NCBI GenBank assembly: GCA_965368085.1
Contig: CBDULP010000024.1
Coordinates: forward strand, 1-31,310
DNA from: Peptoclostridium sp965368085
GTDB taxonomy: Bacteria; Bacillota; Clostridia; Peptostreptococcales; Peptostreptococcaceae
Reading direction: 5' to 3'
Length of the DNA stretch: 31,310 nt
Both the position numbers and the translations under genes were made by a program. The notes under the pieces are model-generated. The model was not told the DNA's origin. It did not search any database and saw only the letters and a program-made list of their open reading frames with translations. Positions 23,891-31,310 of this stretch are shown in pieces (position 1 is the stretch's first letter; each line of letters begins with the position of its first letter).

Positions 23891-25005
23891 TATTGGATCA
23901 TTTCGTCGAGCATTGATGCTATATTCTGGGCTGAATCATTTTTGCTTACGAGTTTCAAGTTTTCCCTTATGCGCTGGAGCCTTTGCGGATTTTGAATAAG
24001 AAGCTCCACTAGTATTTTTAGACTGTACTTGTCGGTGGTTTTTAGGCAGAGCCCGTTGTTTAAGAGAAAGTCCAGGTTTTCCTCTTCCTGTCCAGGTATG
24101 TAATATGGAACTATAAGGGGAATCTGCCTTGCAAGGGCTTCTGTGGTTGTAAGGCCTCCGGGCTTTGTCACGAGGACATCGCAAAATGACATAAGCTCGC
24201 TGATCCTGTTTGTAAACCCAAGCACTTTTATGTCTTTGGATTTTTGATGAGAGCTTGATATCTTTTCGAGTTTTTCGCGCAATGTTTGATTTTTACCTGC
24301 TACAACAACGACTTGAAAGTCAAGTTTTGAATCAAGCAATTCGCAAAGGGCTTTTTTAACATTTCCAACTCCAAAACTGCCACCCATTATAAGTATTGTA
24401 AACTTGTCTTCAAGACCGAGTTCTTCCTTTATGCTGCAGTCCTCACGGGTTGAAAAATTTTTTTCTATGGGGATTCCGTAAGGATGTATCTTCTTGGGAT
24501 GAACACCTTCTTGTATAAGCAGCTCTTTTACGAACTCATCGCCAACTATATACTTGTCCACATGACTTTCAATCCAAGTTGAATGGATGGTATAATCCGT
24601 AAGAACTGATACAAGAGGAATGTCTACCAGACCTTTTTTCTTAAGCGTGGAAACGGCCATAAGAGGAAACGGATGCGTCCCTATTATAAAGTCGGGTTTT
24701 TCGGTTGCAATTAGTTTTTTTATGCGCTTTTTCATATGTGCAAAAAACATGCTCACCTTTTTTTCGGTATTGGTTATCTTACAGTCGTCGTAAAGCCTGT
24801 ATACCTTTCCATATGCCTTTGGGGTATACATGGCGGTTTTTTCATAGCCTCTGGATATTATAATGTCCACCGCACTGCCTGTGAACTTCAGGCTGTCAAC
24901 TATTTCAGACTGTATGCCTTTTTCAGAGAGAGCGTTTTTTATGGCTGTAGCGGCCTTGTTGTGTCCCGCCCCTGTAGAAGCCGAAAGAATTAATCCTTTT
25001 TTCAT
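23890..25005 (-). CDS. Diacylglycerol glucosyltransferase-like glycosyltransferase (MGDG synthase/GT28 type)
   Basis: Protein of 371 residues in the MGDG synthase / UgtP group, cytoplasmic membrane-associated enzymes that transfer a sugar from a UDP donor to diacylglycerol. The N-terminal acceptor domain has ILSASTGAGHNKAATAI (about 6-22) and IGTHPFPLMAV; VSVLTDYTIHSTW carries the family DY motif. The C-terminal GT28 donor domain has ILIMGGSFGVGN, VLGFTNRISELMSFCDVLVTKPGGLTTTEAL and the RQIPLIVPYYIPGQEEEN segment. ATG with AAGGAGG five bases upstream. Likely makes membrane glycolipid or lipoteichoic acid anchor; head sugar cannot be told. Confidence 0.88.
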   Translation of the reverse strand: MKKGLILSASTGAGHNKAATAIKNALSEKGIQSEIVDSLKFTGSAVDIIISRGYEKTAMYTPKAYGKVYRLYDDCKITNTEKKVSMFFAHMKKRIKKLIATEKPDFIIGTHPFPLMAVSTLKKKGLVDIPLVSVLTDYTIHSTWIESHVDKYIVGDEFVKELLIQEGVHPKKIHPYGIPIEKNFSTREDCSIKEELGLEDKFTILIMGGSFGVGNVKKALCELLDSKLDFQVVVVAGKNQTLREKLEKISSSHQKSKDIKVLGFTNRISELMSFCDVLVTKPGGLTTTEALARQIPLIVPYYIPGQEEENLDFLLNNGLCLKTTDKYSLKILVELLIQNPQRLQRIRENLKLVSKNDSAQNIASMLDEMIQ

Positions 25006-25056
25006 TATATCCTCCTTGAAGGGATTTATTTAAGTTCAACTTGCTTAAAAACAGTC

Positions 25057-25085
25057 TTGTAAAGTTCTAGAATAAATTTTACTAT
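25057..25085 (+). promoter_or_regulatory. Promoter of the AI-2E family gene
   Basis: TTGTAA (25057-25062), a 17-base spacer and TACTAT (25080-25085) lie 55 bases before the start codon. Confidence 0.55.
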
Positions 25086-25140
25086 AAAAGAAGATAAAGT
25101 TAAAGATGACATATACAAATATTACCGGGAGGCAAATTTA

Positions 25141-26244
25141 ATGTTCAAAGACAAAAAAATAATTTACTGGGTGCCTGTAATGCTGTTTGTAATTGTGATT
25201 TACAGGTGTGTAAATAATTTTGAACTTATAGTTCAGGATTTCGTTTACTTCATATCCCTTATATCACCGTTTATATGGGCTTTTGGCATTGCATACCTTT
25301 TAAACCCGGCTATGAATTATATAGAGGGAAAGTTCAAAACCAGGCGGATAGGTTCGATAATAATAATATACCTCTTTGTAATGGGCGTTATAACTTTGTT
25401 TATAACAATCGTGTCTCCAAGGATAATAAGCAGCATAGGTGAAATACTTCAGCAGATACCGGACTATTTGAAGATTACAAACACGTGGATAGACAAGAAC
25501 ATAATGGATTCAAAGCTTATAGAAAGGTATGGGATACAAGATTATGTGGACACAAATTTAAACCAGATTGTATCTCAGACAGGCGAACTTTTAAATGTTA
25601 TATTGAACAAGATAGTAAAGGGAGCCATAGGGTTTACCTCGACATTTTTGAAAATAGTTCTTGGGGTTGTCATATCCATATATCTTCTCAATGATAAGGA
25701 GGGGTTTATACTTGGCATCAAAAAGCTGGTATATTCAATATTGGACAAGAAGAATGGGGATTCTCTGCTTGAACTTGGGCGGGAAATTGACGAGGTGTTC
25801 TCGAAGTATATAATAGGAAAACTCATAGACTCACTTATAATAGGAATACTATGCCTTGTGGGATTGATAATACTTAAGATTCCGTATGCGCTGTTGATAG
25901 CCCTAATAGTTGGAGCTACAAACATGATACCGTATTTCGGGCCTTTCATAGGCATGGTGCCCTCGGTTATAATAGTTCTTTTCAACGATCCTGTAATGGC
26001 GCTTAAGCTTTTTGTATTCATACTGGCTCTTCAGCAGTTTGACGGATGGGTGCTTGGGCCCAAGATACTGGGAGACCAGGTTGGTCTCAGTCCATTTTGG
26101 ATAATACTGGCCATAATAATAGGTGGAGGCACAATGGGAATTCTGGGAATGTTCCTTGGAGTGCCTGTATTTGCAGTGATAAAAAAGCTCACCGAAAGAT
26201 ATGTCGATAAGAAATTAAAGTTAAAACATATAGAAATTGGGTAA
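25141..26244 (+). CDS. AI-2E family transporter (PerM/YtvI-like)
   Basis: Integral membrane protein of 367 residues with about eight helices. Family marks are the N-terminal pair of helices with SPFIWAFGIAYLLNP, a soluble middle region (about 90-165), and the C-terminal block IPYFGPFIGMVPS, GWVLGPKILGDQVGLSP, GILGMFLGVPVFAV. Family members have been linked to autoinducer export or Na+/H+ antiport; the substrate here is unknown, and the family name should not be read as proof of AI-2 transport. ATG with GGGAGG upstream. Monocistronic by context: divergent from the glycosyltransferase and followed by a new promoter. Confidence 0.92.
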   Translation: MFKDKKIIYWVPVMLFVIVIYRCVNNFELIVQDFVYFISLISPFIWAFGIAYLLNPAMNYIEGKFKTRRIGSIIIIYLFVMGVITLFITIVSPRIISSIGEILQQIPDYLKITNTWIDKNIMDSKLIERYGIQDYVDTNLNQIVSQTGELLNVILNKIVKGAIGFTSTFLKIVLGVVISIYLLNDKEGFILGIKKLVYSILDKKNGDSLLELGREIDEVFSKYIIGKLIDSLIIGILCLVGLIILKIPYALLIALIVGATNMIPYFGPFIGMVPSVIIVLFNDPVMALKLFVFILALQQFDGWVLGPKILGDQVGLSPFWIILAIIIGGGTMGILGMFLGVPVFAVIKKLTERYVDKKLKLKHIEIG

Positions 26245-26277
26245 TAAACTAAATGTGATTAGCGGCATAAAGCAGAC

Positions 26278-26306
26278 TTGCAAAATACCTGCAAGGGGTA
26301 TATAAT
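26278..26306 (+). promoter_or_regulatory. Promoter of the glutaredoxin gene
   Basis: TTGCAA (26278-26283), a 17-base spacer and a perfect TATAAT (26301-26306), about 39 bases before the start codon. Confidence 0.85.
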
Positions 26307-26344
26307 ATCTTTAAGACAAGATTATTTTCGGGGAGGGGTTTATT

Positions 26345-26572
26345 TTGAACAAGGTAATAATATACACAAGTGAAACTTGCGGTTACTGCCACATGGCAAA
26401 GGAATATTTCGATGAACACGGGATAGCTTACGAAGAAAAGAGTGTTTCGGAGGACGCAAATGCAAGGAAAGAACTTATGAAGATGGGATACATGTCTGTG
26501 CCTGTCATAATAATAGGCGACGAGAAAATAGTTGGATTTGACAAGCAGAAGATAGAGAGCCTTTTAAAATAG
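26345..26572 (+). CDS. Glutaredoxin-like (NrdH/YruB-type) thiol protein
   Basis: Small thioredoxin-fold redox protein of 75 residues. The redox motif CGYC is at 12-15 after the first strand (VIIYTSE), the cis-proline is in SVPVII (P53), and GFDKQKIESLL forms the last helix. This is the short glutaredoxin-like form often found in clostridia, which may take electrons from thioredoxin reductase rather than glutathione (family inference). TTG start with GGGGAGGGG upstream. Own promoter and own terminator, so a single-gene unit. Confidence 0.93.
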   Translation: MNKVIIYTSETCGYCHMAKEYFDEHGIAYEEKSVSEDANARKELMKMGYMSVPVIIIGDEKIVGFDKQKIESLLK

Positions 26573-26614
26573 GCATAAAAAAACAACCTCACTGGTGAGG
26601 TTGTTTTTTTATGC
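26573..26614. terminator. Perfect bidirectional terminator
   Basis: A 42-base inverted repeat with perfect 20-base arms (26573-26592 and 26595-26614) around a two-base TG centre. The core is AACCTCAC / GTGAGGTT, flanked by A7/T7. It begins at the glutaredoxin stop and also serves the convergent UPF0173 gene. Confidence 0.93.
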
Positions 26615-26626
26615 TTGTAACATTCA

Positions 26627-27307
26627 TTAATAGTCCATGGTTTCCATGGGCTTTAAAATACGCACGTTGCAAATGCTTTTTGCACGTTTTTCAAATGTTG
26701 GGGTGTCGCAGCATATAATAGGGAATGTATCATAATGCATTGGTATTACGAGTTTCGGCTGTATAAGCTGTAGTGCATATATGGCATCGTCTATGTCCAT
26801 TGTGAAATTTCCGCCTACGGGCAGAAGTGCAATATCTATATTTTCGCGTTTTAAAAGTGTCATCTCCATTGAAAGTCCAGTATCTCCCGCATGGTAAATC
26901 TTCTTGCTATGGGCAGATATTATAAATCCACAGGGGCTTCCTGCAGGTAGTATATGATTTCCCTCCAGTATTGAAGAGCCGTGGAGTGCGGGTACCATTT
27001 TCACCTTTCCAAAGTCAAAGTCGAATGACCCGCCTATGTGCATGGGGTGGCACTTTATATTGTACTTGTCCAGATATATTGAAATTTCAAAATTACATAT
27101 TACAGTAGAACCATATTTCTTGGCTATTTCAACCGTGTCTCCCATATGGTCGGAATGTCCATGGGTTACAAGTATATAGTCTATGTTTCCAAGATCGGAT
27201 ATCTTAATGTTGCAAAGCGGATTGTCCTTTATAAATGGATCTATAATGCATTTTTGGGACCCGGTCTCAAATATGAATGCCGAGTGTCCAAGATAAGTCA
27301 GCTTCAT
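26627..27307 (-). CDS. UPF0173 metal-dependent hydrolase (MBL fold)
   Basis: Metallo-beta-lactamase-fold protein of 226 residues, UPF0173 (YtkL-like). It begins with the family start MKLTYLGHSAF, has the metal motif HGHSDHMGD (49-57), AGDTG around the fourth metal ligand, and LLPVGGNFTMD and PMHYDTFP near the C-terminus. Physiological substrate unknown. ATG with AAAGGAGG upstream. It follows the NhaC gene on the same strand by 82 bases with no clear terminator between, so co-transcription is possible. Confidence 0.95.
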   Translation of the reverse strand: MKLTYLGHSAFIFETGSQKCIIDPFIKDNPLCNIKISDLGNIDYILVTHGHSDHMGDTVEIAKKYGSTVICNFEISIYLDKYNIKCHPMHIGGSFDFDFGKVKMVPALHGSSILEGNHILPAGSPCGFIISAHSKKIYHAGDTGLSMEMTLLKRENIDIALLPVGGNFTMDIDDAIYALQLIQPKLVIPMHYDTFPIICCDTPTFEKRAKSICNVRILKPMETMDY

Positions 27308-27389
27308 CAGTCTACCTCCTTTATATTATATTTTGCCATATTAGTATTATTAACCAAAAATCAGATAAGGAAACGCAATGCCCTAATAT

Positions 27390-28736
27390 TTAATCGGGGG
27401 CCTTTATTCTGTACATTGCAAAAAACACTATAGGAAGCACGTAGCACAGAAGGGCATATGGTGCAAAATCAACATATTTCACTCCGAGCACAGCACACAC
27501 AACTATTGCATTGACATTCCAAGGAACCATGGCGACTGTCATGGTTCCAACATCGGAGATAGACTGCACGAGATATTCCTTTTTAAGGTTGAATTTTTCA
27601 TAATGAGAGCTCATGAACTTACCAGGTATTATTATGCCTATTGTTTGGTTGCATGTCATTGTATTGAGCAGGAAACTTATTATACCAGAATGGACAATGA
27701 GAGAATACTTGGAATTTATCGATTTTGAAAGATTTTGAATCATGCTTGATATAAGGTCCAATCCATTCAGTATACCTGCAAATGATGTCGCAAACACTAT
27801 TGTTATTAAAACATCTTTCATTGATAAAAACCCTCCGCCTGATATGGGTATGTCGAGGCCCTCCCTTTTGAATCCAAATACTGCAGTACCTAGAATATCT
27901 GATGCTGAAACATCCTGAAAAATCATAGCTATAAATGCGGCTGACAGTATTGACGCGGATATGGACTTGAACGTGGGCAGTCTTAGCATTATGCATGAAA
28001 AAAGTATCATAAGAGGCACAATGCAAAAAATACCTATGTGGAAGCTCTCTTTTATTGAAATCAAAGTCACGTCTATGCTGGAATAGTCAAGCGAGGAATA
28101 AGAGCTTCCGAGTATGTAGTATATGGCACCAGAAATTAAAAAGGCAGGCACAAGGCTCGAATTCATCCTTTTGATGTTAGCCTGGGCATTTGTACTCGTT
28201 ATTTCGGTTACGAGATTGAAAGCACTTGAAAGAGGAGACGACCTGTCCCCAAGGTAAGCTCCAGACACTATGGCTCCCGAGAGAACAGGCAGGCTTACGC
28301 CCATGCTCTTTCCAACGCCCAAAAGGACGACTCCCATGGTTGAAATGCTTCCGATGCCTGTGCCAAGGCTCAGGGATATGAAAGACATTATAAGAAACGA
28401 AAAGAATATGAAGTTGTAGTTTTTAAGTATTTTAAGCCCCATGGACATAAGATATGGTATTGTTCCGCAAATCATCCACATAGATGTTAAAACGCCTATG
28501 GATGAAAGCACAAGCAGAACGTTCTTTGCGGAAAGGGCTCCGCTCATTATGCTCTTGTTGAGTGCTAAAGGCGAAAAACCCGAAAAAATGCCAGCTGTAT
28601 ACAGGAATATAAGAGCCCCCCCTATTCCGTAGTAAACGGGAAGCTTAAAGAATATTGACAGGGATATAATGCACAGCGATACTATCATCTTTTTCATAAA
28701 TGAAGGCTTTTTGCTCACGGCAAGGCGCAAGTGCAA
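27390..28736 (-). CDS. Na+/H+ antiporter, NhaC family
   Basis: Membrane protein of about 448 residues with eleven or so helices, exchanging Na+ (or an organic ion) for H+. The NhaC signature is clear: SGAYLGDRSSPLSSAFNL, LGTGIGSISTMGVVLLG, NTMTCNQTIGIIIPGKFM and TVAMVPWNVNAI. The TTG at 28736 is taken as the start: the family motif KKPSF follows after eight residues, and AAAGGTTGGTGAG lies upstream; a GTG six codons later lacks a ribosome site. Some NhaC members exchange malate/lactate, so the substrate is open. Confidence 0.92.
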   Translation of the reverse strand: MHLRLAVSKKPSFMKKMIVSLCIISLSIFFKLPVYYGIGGALIFLYTAGIFSGFSPLALNKSIMSGALSAKNVLLVLSSIGVLTSMWMICGTIPYLMSMGLKILKNYNFIFFSFLIMSFISLSLGTGIGSISTMGVVLLGVGKSMGVSLPVLSGAIVSGAYLGDRSSPLSSAFNLVTEITSTNAQANIKRMNSSLVPAFLISGAIYYILGSSYSSLDYSSIDVTLISIKESFHIGIFCIVPLMILFSCIMLRLPTFKSISASILSAAFIAMIFQDVSASDILGTAVFGFKREGLDIPISGGGFLSMKDVLITIVFATSFAGILNGLDLISSMIQNLSKSINSKYSLIVHSGIISFLLNTMTCNQTIGIIIPGKFMSSHYEKFNLKKEYLVQSISDVGTMTVAMVPWNVNAIVVCAVLGVKYVDFAPYALLCYVLPIVFFAMYRIKAPD

Positions 28737-28810
28737 AAGCTTTACTCACCAACCTTTCTTTTGAGGTATAATAAACAATAGAAATGAATACATTTAAAAG
28801 ATATATTATT

Positions 28811-28819
28811 TGATATAAT
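28811..28819 (+). promoter_or_regulatory. Extended -10 promoter of the radical SAM gene
   Basis: TGATATAAT (TG at 28811-28812, TATAAT at 28814-28819), about 145 bases before the YgiQ-like start, in the divergent gap. The -35 region is poor. This would leave a leader of about 135 bases. Confidence 0.4.
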
Positions 28820-28962
28820 GATTTTAACACTTTTTACAGTTTATGGGCTATATTATGGCTTATAAAATAAATAAACTGAAAGCAGTATAAACAGCGATAT
28901 TTAAATATATTAAGATAATGCTGGAATGAGAGTTAGTGCACATATATTAGAGGAGGATTATA

Positions 28963-30873
28963 TTGAGCGATTTTTTACCCATATCGTCAAAAGATATGGT
29001 TCAAAGAGGATGGACAGAAGTTGATTTTGTAGTTGTAAGCGGCGATGCATACGTAGACCATCCGTCATTTGCTGCGGCGATAATAGGAAGAGTTTTAGAA
29101 AGCAGAGGTTACAAGGTGGGCATAATAGCCCAGCCGGACTGGAAAAATACAGATTCATACAAGGTATTTGGAAAGCCTAAATTCGGATTTCTCGTAGGAT
29201 CGGGAAATATAGATTCCATGGTCAACCACTATACTGTGGCTAAAAAGAGAAGGCGAACAGATAGCTACTCGCCAGGTGGGAAAGGGGGATTACGACCTGA
29301 CAGGGCGCTTATAACATACTGCAATGGAATAAGGCAGGCTTACAAGGACTCACCAATAGTAGTGGGCGGGATAGAGGCAAGCCTTAGAAGGTTTGCACAC
29401 TATGACTACTGGGATGACAGGGTAAGGAGCTCGGTTCTTTTGGACAGTGGAGCTGATATTCTTGTGTATGGAATGGGAGAAAGGCAGATAATCGAAATAG
29501 CGGACGCTCTTTCATGCGGGATAGAGGCAAAATATATAAATTATGTGAATGGAACAGTATTTAAAACCGGGGAATTGGATTTTTTGATGGGAGAGTATAT
29601 TGAAATCCCATCATATGAGGATGTGTGCCAGGATAAGAAAACATATGCCAAGGCTTTTAGAATTCAACATGAAAACCAGGATCCAATAAGGAGTAAAGTT
29701 CTTGTGCAAAGGCATGGAAAAAGCTATGTGGTTCAAAACATCCCAGTAATGCCCCTTAATAGGGAGGAACTAGACAGGCTTTACCTGATTCCGTTTAAAA
29801 GGCAGTATCATCCAATATATAAGAAGGATGGAGGAATACCTGCGCTTACAGAGGTGAAGTTCAGCATAACTTCGGAAAGAGGCTGCTTTGGCTCGTGTTC
29901 ATTTTGTGCAATAACATTTCACCAGGGAAGGATAGTCCAGTCGAGAAGCCATGAATCAATAGAAAAAGAAGCCGTGGACATGACAAAGGATGCGGATTTC
30001 AAGGGATATATACATGATGTCGGAGGGCCTACTGCAAATTTCAGGGATGCTGCATGCGACAATCAGCTAAAGCATGGAAGCTGTAAAAGCAGGCAGTGCT
30101 TGTATCCGAGTCCATGCAAAAATTTGAAGATAGACCACACCGACTATGCCCAGCTTCTGAAAAAACTCAGAAAAATAGACGGTGTTAAAAAGGTTTTTGT
30201 AAGATCTGGCATAAGATACGATTATCTTATGGCCGACAAGAATAGAAAGGGATTTATGAAGGAACTGTGCAACCATCATGTCAGCGGTCAGCTTAAAGTG
30301 GCTCCGGAGCACATAAGTGAGAATGTACTATCACTCATGGGAAAACCGGGAGGAAAGACGTTTGATAATTTTGTAAAGCTTTACAGGAATACAAACGCGG
30401 AGATAGGTAAGGAACAGTATATGATTCCATACCTTATGTCATCGCATCCGGGCTCAAGGATTAAAGATGCCATAAAACTTGCGGAGTATTTAAGGGATAG
30501 CGGACTTTATCCAGAACAGGTACAGGATTTTTATCCTACTCCGGGAACTCTGTCGACTACAATGTACTATACTGGAGCGAATCCGCTTACAATGGAAAGC
30601 GTATATATTCCAAAGGATCCGAGGGAAAAGGCAATGCAAAGGGCACTTCTTCAGTATAAAAAGCCTCAAAACTATGAACTGGTGAAAAAAGCCCTTATAA
30701 AAGAAAACAGGCAGGATTTGATTGGATTTTCAAATCTGGCGCTTATAAGGCCAAGGCATAAGGATCAGTTTAGTGAAGGCGAGGGGCATAAAGGGAACAA
30801 AAAAACAAACGCTAAAAAAATGGTCAAAGGCAAAGTGAAAAAAGGACAAAGCGGTAGAAAAGACAACAGATAG
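28963..30873 (+). CDS. YgiQ-family radical SAM protein (UPF0313)
   Basis: Radical SAM enzyme of 636 residues, UPF0313/YgiQ type, reaction unknown. The N-terminal region MSDFLPISSKDMVQRGW and VVVSGDAYVDHPSFAAAIIGR is family-typical and B12-domain-like. The 4Fe-4S motif is C308-x3-C312-x2-C315 (RGCFGSCSFCAI). Further conserved stretches are VGGIEASLRRFAHYDYW, HDVGGPTANFRD, KVAPEHIS and QVQDFYPTPGT. The C-terminal tail (after about 605) is Lys-rich and low in complexity. The TTG start is supported by AGAGGAGG 6-7 bases upstream. It stands alone before the rRNA operon. Confidence 0.95.
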   Translation: MSDFLPISSKDMVQRGWTEVDFVVVSGDAYVDHPSFAAAIIGRVLESRGYKVGIIAQPDWKNTDSYKVFGKPKFGFLVGSGNIDSMVNHYTVAKKRRRTDSYSPGGKGGLRPDRALITYCNGIRQAYKDSPIVVGGIEASLRRFAHYDYWDDRVRSSVLLDSGADILVYGMGERQIIEIADALSCGIEAKYINYVNGTVFKTGELDFLMGEYIEIPSYEDVCQDKKTYAKAFRIQHENQDPIRSKVLVQRHGKSYVVQNIPVMPLNREELDRLYLIPFKRQYHPIYKKDGGIPALTEVKFSITSERGCFGSCSFCAITFHQGRIVQSRSHESIEKEAVDMTKDADFKGYIHDVGGPTANFRDAACDNQLKHGSCKSRQCLYPSPCKNLKIDHTDYAQLLKKLRKIDGVKKVFVRSGIRYDYLMADKNRKGFMKELCNHHVSGQLKVAPEHISENVLSLMGKPGGKTFDNFVKLYRNTNAEIGKEQYMIPYLMSSHPGSRIKDAIKLAEYLRDSGLYPEQVQDFYPTPGTLSTTMYYTGANPLTMESVYIPKDPREKAMQRALLQYKKPQNYELVKKALIKENRQDLIGFSNLALIRPRHKDQFSEGEGHKGNKKTNAKKMVKGKVKKGQSGRKDNR

Positions 30874-30881
30874 TGTTAAAT

Positions 30882-30930
30882 AAGAATCCAATGGCGGAAT
30901 AAAAAGTCTGTTGTTTGGATTCTTTTTTAT
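30882..30930 (+). terminator. Terminator after the radical SAM gene
   Basis: A 10-bp stem (AAGAATCCAA / TTGGATTCTT) with a 23-base loop is followed by a T run. Confidence 0.8.
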
Positions 30931-31086
30931 ATTAATTTAAATTGTTAAAATCAGTATGATAAGCCTGTTGCCGAAATATAATGTAGAGTACACGGTTTAA
31001 AATACGCATAATAACGTATTTAATCCGACGGAAAGAAGGATTAAATTCAGGAAAAACATATAAACAAAAAAAGTTATAAAAACTTG
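30931..31086. other. AT-rich region upstream of the rRNA promoters
   Basis: No gene is seen. It contains short inverted repeats (AATACG/CGTATT near 31001-31022 and TTAATCC/GGATTAA just downstream). Just before P1 it has A-rich tracts (AACAAAAAAAGTTATAAAAAC) of the kind that act as UP elements at rRNA promoters. Confidence 0.5.
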
Positions 31087-31115
31087 TTGACATGTTTTTT
31101 GAAAGTTGGTATAGT
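31087..31115 (+). promoter_or_regulatory. rRNA operon promoter P1
   Basis: Consensus TTGACA (31087-31092), a 17-base spacer and TATAGT (31110-31115), preceded by A/T tracts. Confidence 0.9.
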
Positions 31116-31181
31116 ATTACTTGTCGCCGGACAGGGCACACGGCAAACAAGCCGGAAGCCAAAAGAACTTGAAAAAAGTTC

Positions 31182-31210
31182 TTGACAGAATGAAGGCGAT
31201 GAAGTAGAAT
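31182..31210 (+). promoter_or_regulatory. rRNA operon promoter P2
   Basis: A second TTGACA (31182-31187), a 17-base spacer and TAGAAT (31205-31210), 95 bases after P1. Tandem promoters are typical of Gram-positive rRNA operons. Confidence 0.88.
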
Positions 31211-31216
31211 AATAAG

Positions 31217-31310
31217 AGTCGCTGCAAGGCGGCGCACATTGAACCTTGAAAACTGAACAGCAAAACCATAGACTGATTTTAATCAGTCAAACCATAAACA
31301 AGTCAGTGAT
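31217..31310 (+). other. Leader of an rRNA operon, 16S to follow
   Basis: After P2 the sequence contains GAACCTTGAAAACTGAACAG (31240-31259), a stretch typical of Gram-positive pre-16S leaders and 16S-23S spacers, then short repeats (GACTGATTTTAATCAGTC). The mature 16S rRNA is not reached in the window. Confidence 0.85.

Noticed and set aside
26573..26614. Perfect 42-base inverted repeat as a mobile-element end
   Set aside because: It sits between the stops of two convergent genes with A/T runs on both arms, which is the normal form of a bidirectional terminator.
30932..31237. 101-codon minus-strand ORF near the right edge
   Set aside because: It lies across both rRNA promoters and the leader on the opposite strand.
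1..31310. CRISPR arrays, transposases, integrases, phage genes or defence systems
   Set aside because: I found no regularly spaced repeats and no protein of these families; gene order is that of a core-genome region.

Overview
The window is a chromosomal segment of an AT-rich anaerobic Firmicute, most likely a clostridium of the Peptostreptococcaceae type. The reasons are the heavy use of ATA, AGA and AGG codons, the AGGAGG-type ribosome sites, the many TTG start codons, a clostridial 2[4Fe-4S] ferredoxin, rubrerythrin, a T-box leader and a large SRP RNA. The order serS - tadA - tRNA-Ser - SRP RNA - dnaX - ybaB - recR is, from memory, the one found near the replication origin of Clostridioides difficile and its relatives. 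The species cannot be fixed from the sequence alone.

Layout. The window opens in the 3' end of a 5S rRNA with its terminator and closes in the tandem promoters and leader of another rRNA operon, so it spans the interval between two rRNA operons pointing the same way. Positions 238-1723 hold two family-4-like uracil-DNA glycosylases around an oppositely oriented ferredoxin. A metallo-beta-lactamase-fold protein follows (1961-2785). Positions 3025-7868 hold the de novo NAD locus niaR-nadA-nadB-nadC, ending in an orphan PTS-EIIC-like membrane protein. Positions 7902-12394 hold a phosphoribosyltransferase-like gene diverging from a UPF0182 giant membrane protein and an MscS channel. Rubrerythrin follows.

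Translation and replication block. A Ser-specific T-box precedes serS. Then come tRNA-Arg(CCU), tadA, tRNA-Ser(GGA) and SRP RNA, probably one transcript. Two tandem chemotaxis receptors lie on the minus strand. dnaX, ybaB and recR follow, and after them an unusual short locus with a possible structured leader, a 17-codon ORF and a same-frame 77-codon ORF.

The last part holds single genes: a glycolipid-type glycosyltransferase, an AI-2E family transporter, a small glutaredoxin, a UPF0173 hydrolase with an NhaC antiporter, and a YgiQ-type radical SAM protein.

Most of the window is ordinary core genome. I see no CRISPR array, transposase, phage gene or obvious defence island. The parts most worth a second look are the EIIC-like protein in the NAD operon, the T-box whose two tRNA contacts match the tRNA-Ser encoded 2 kb downstream, the tadA/tRNA-Ser overlap, the paired chemoreceptors that differ at one ligand-binding residue, and the leader/sORF region at 23340-23842.
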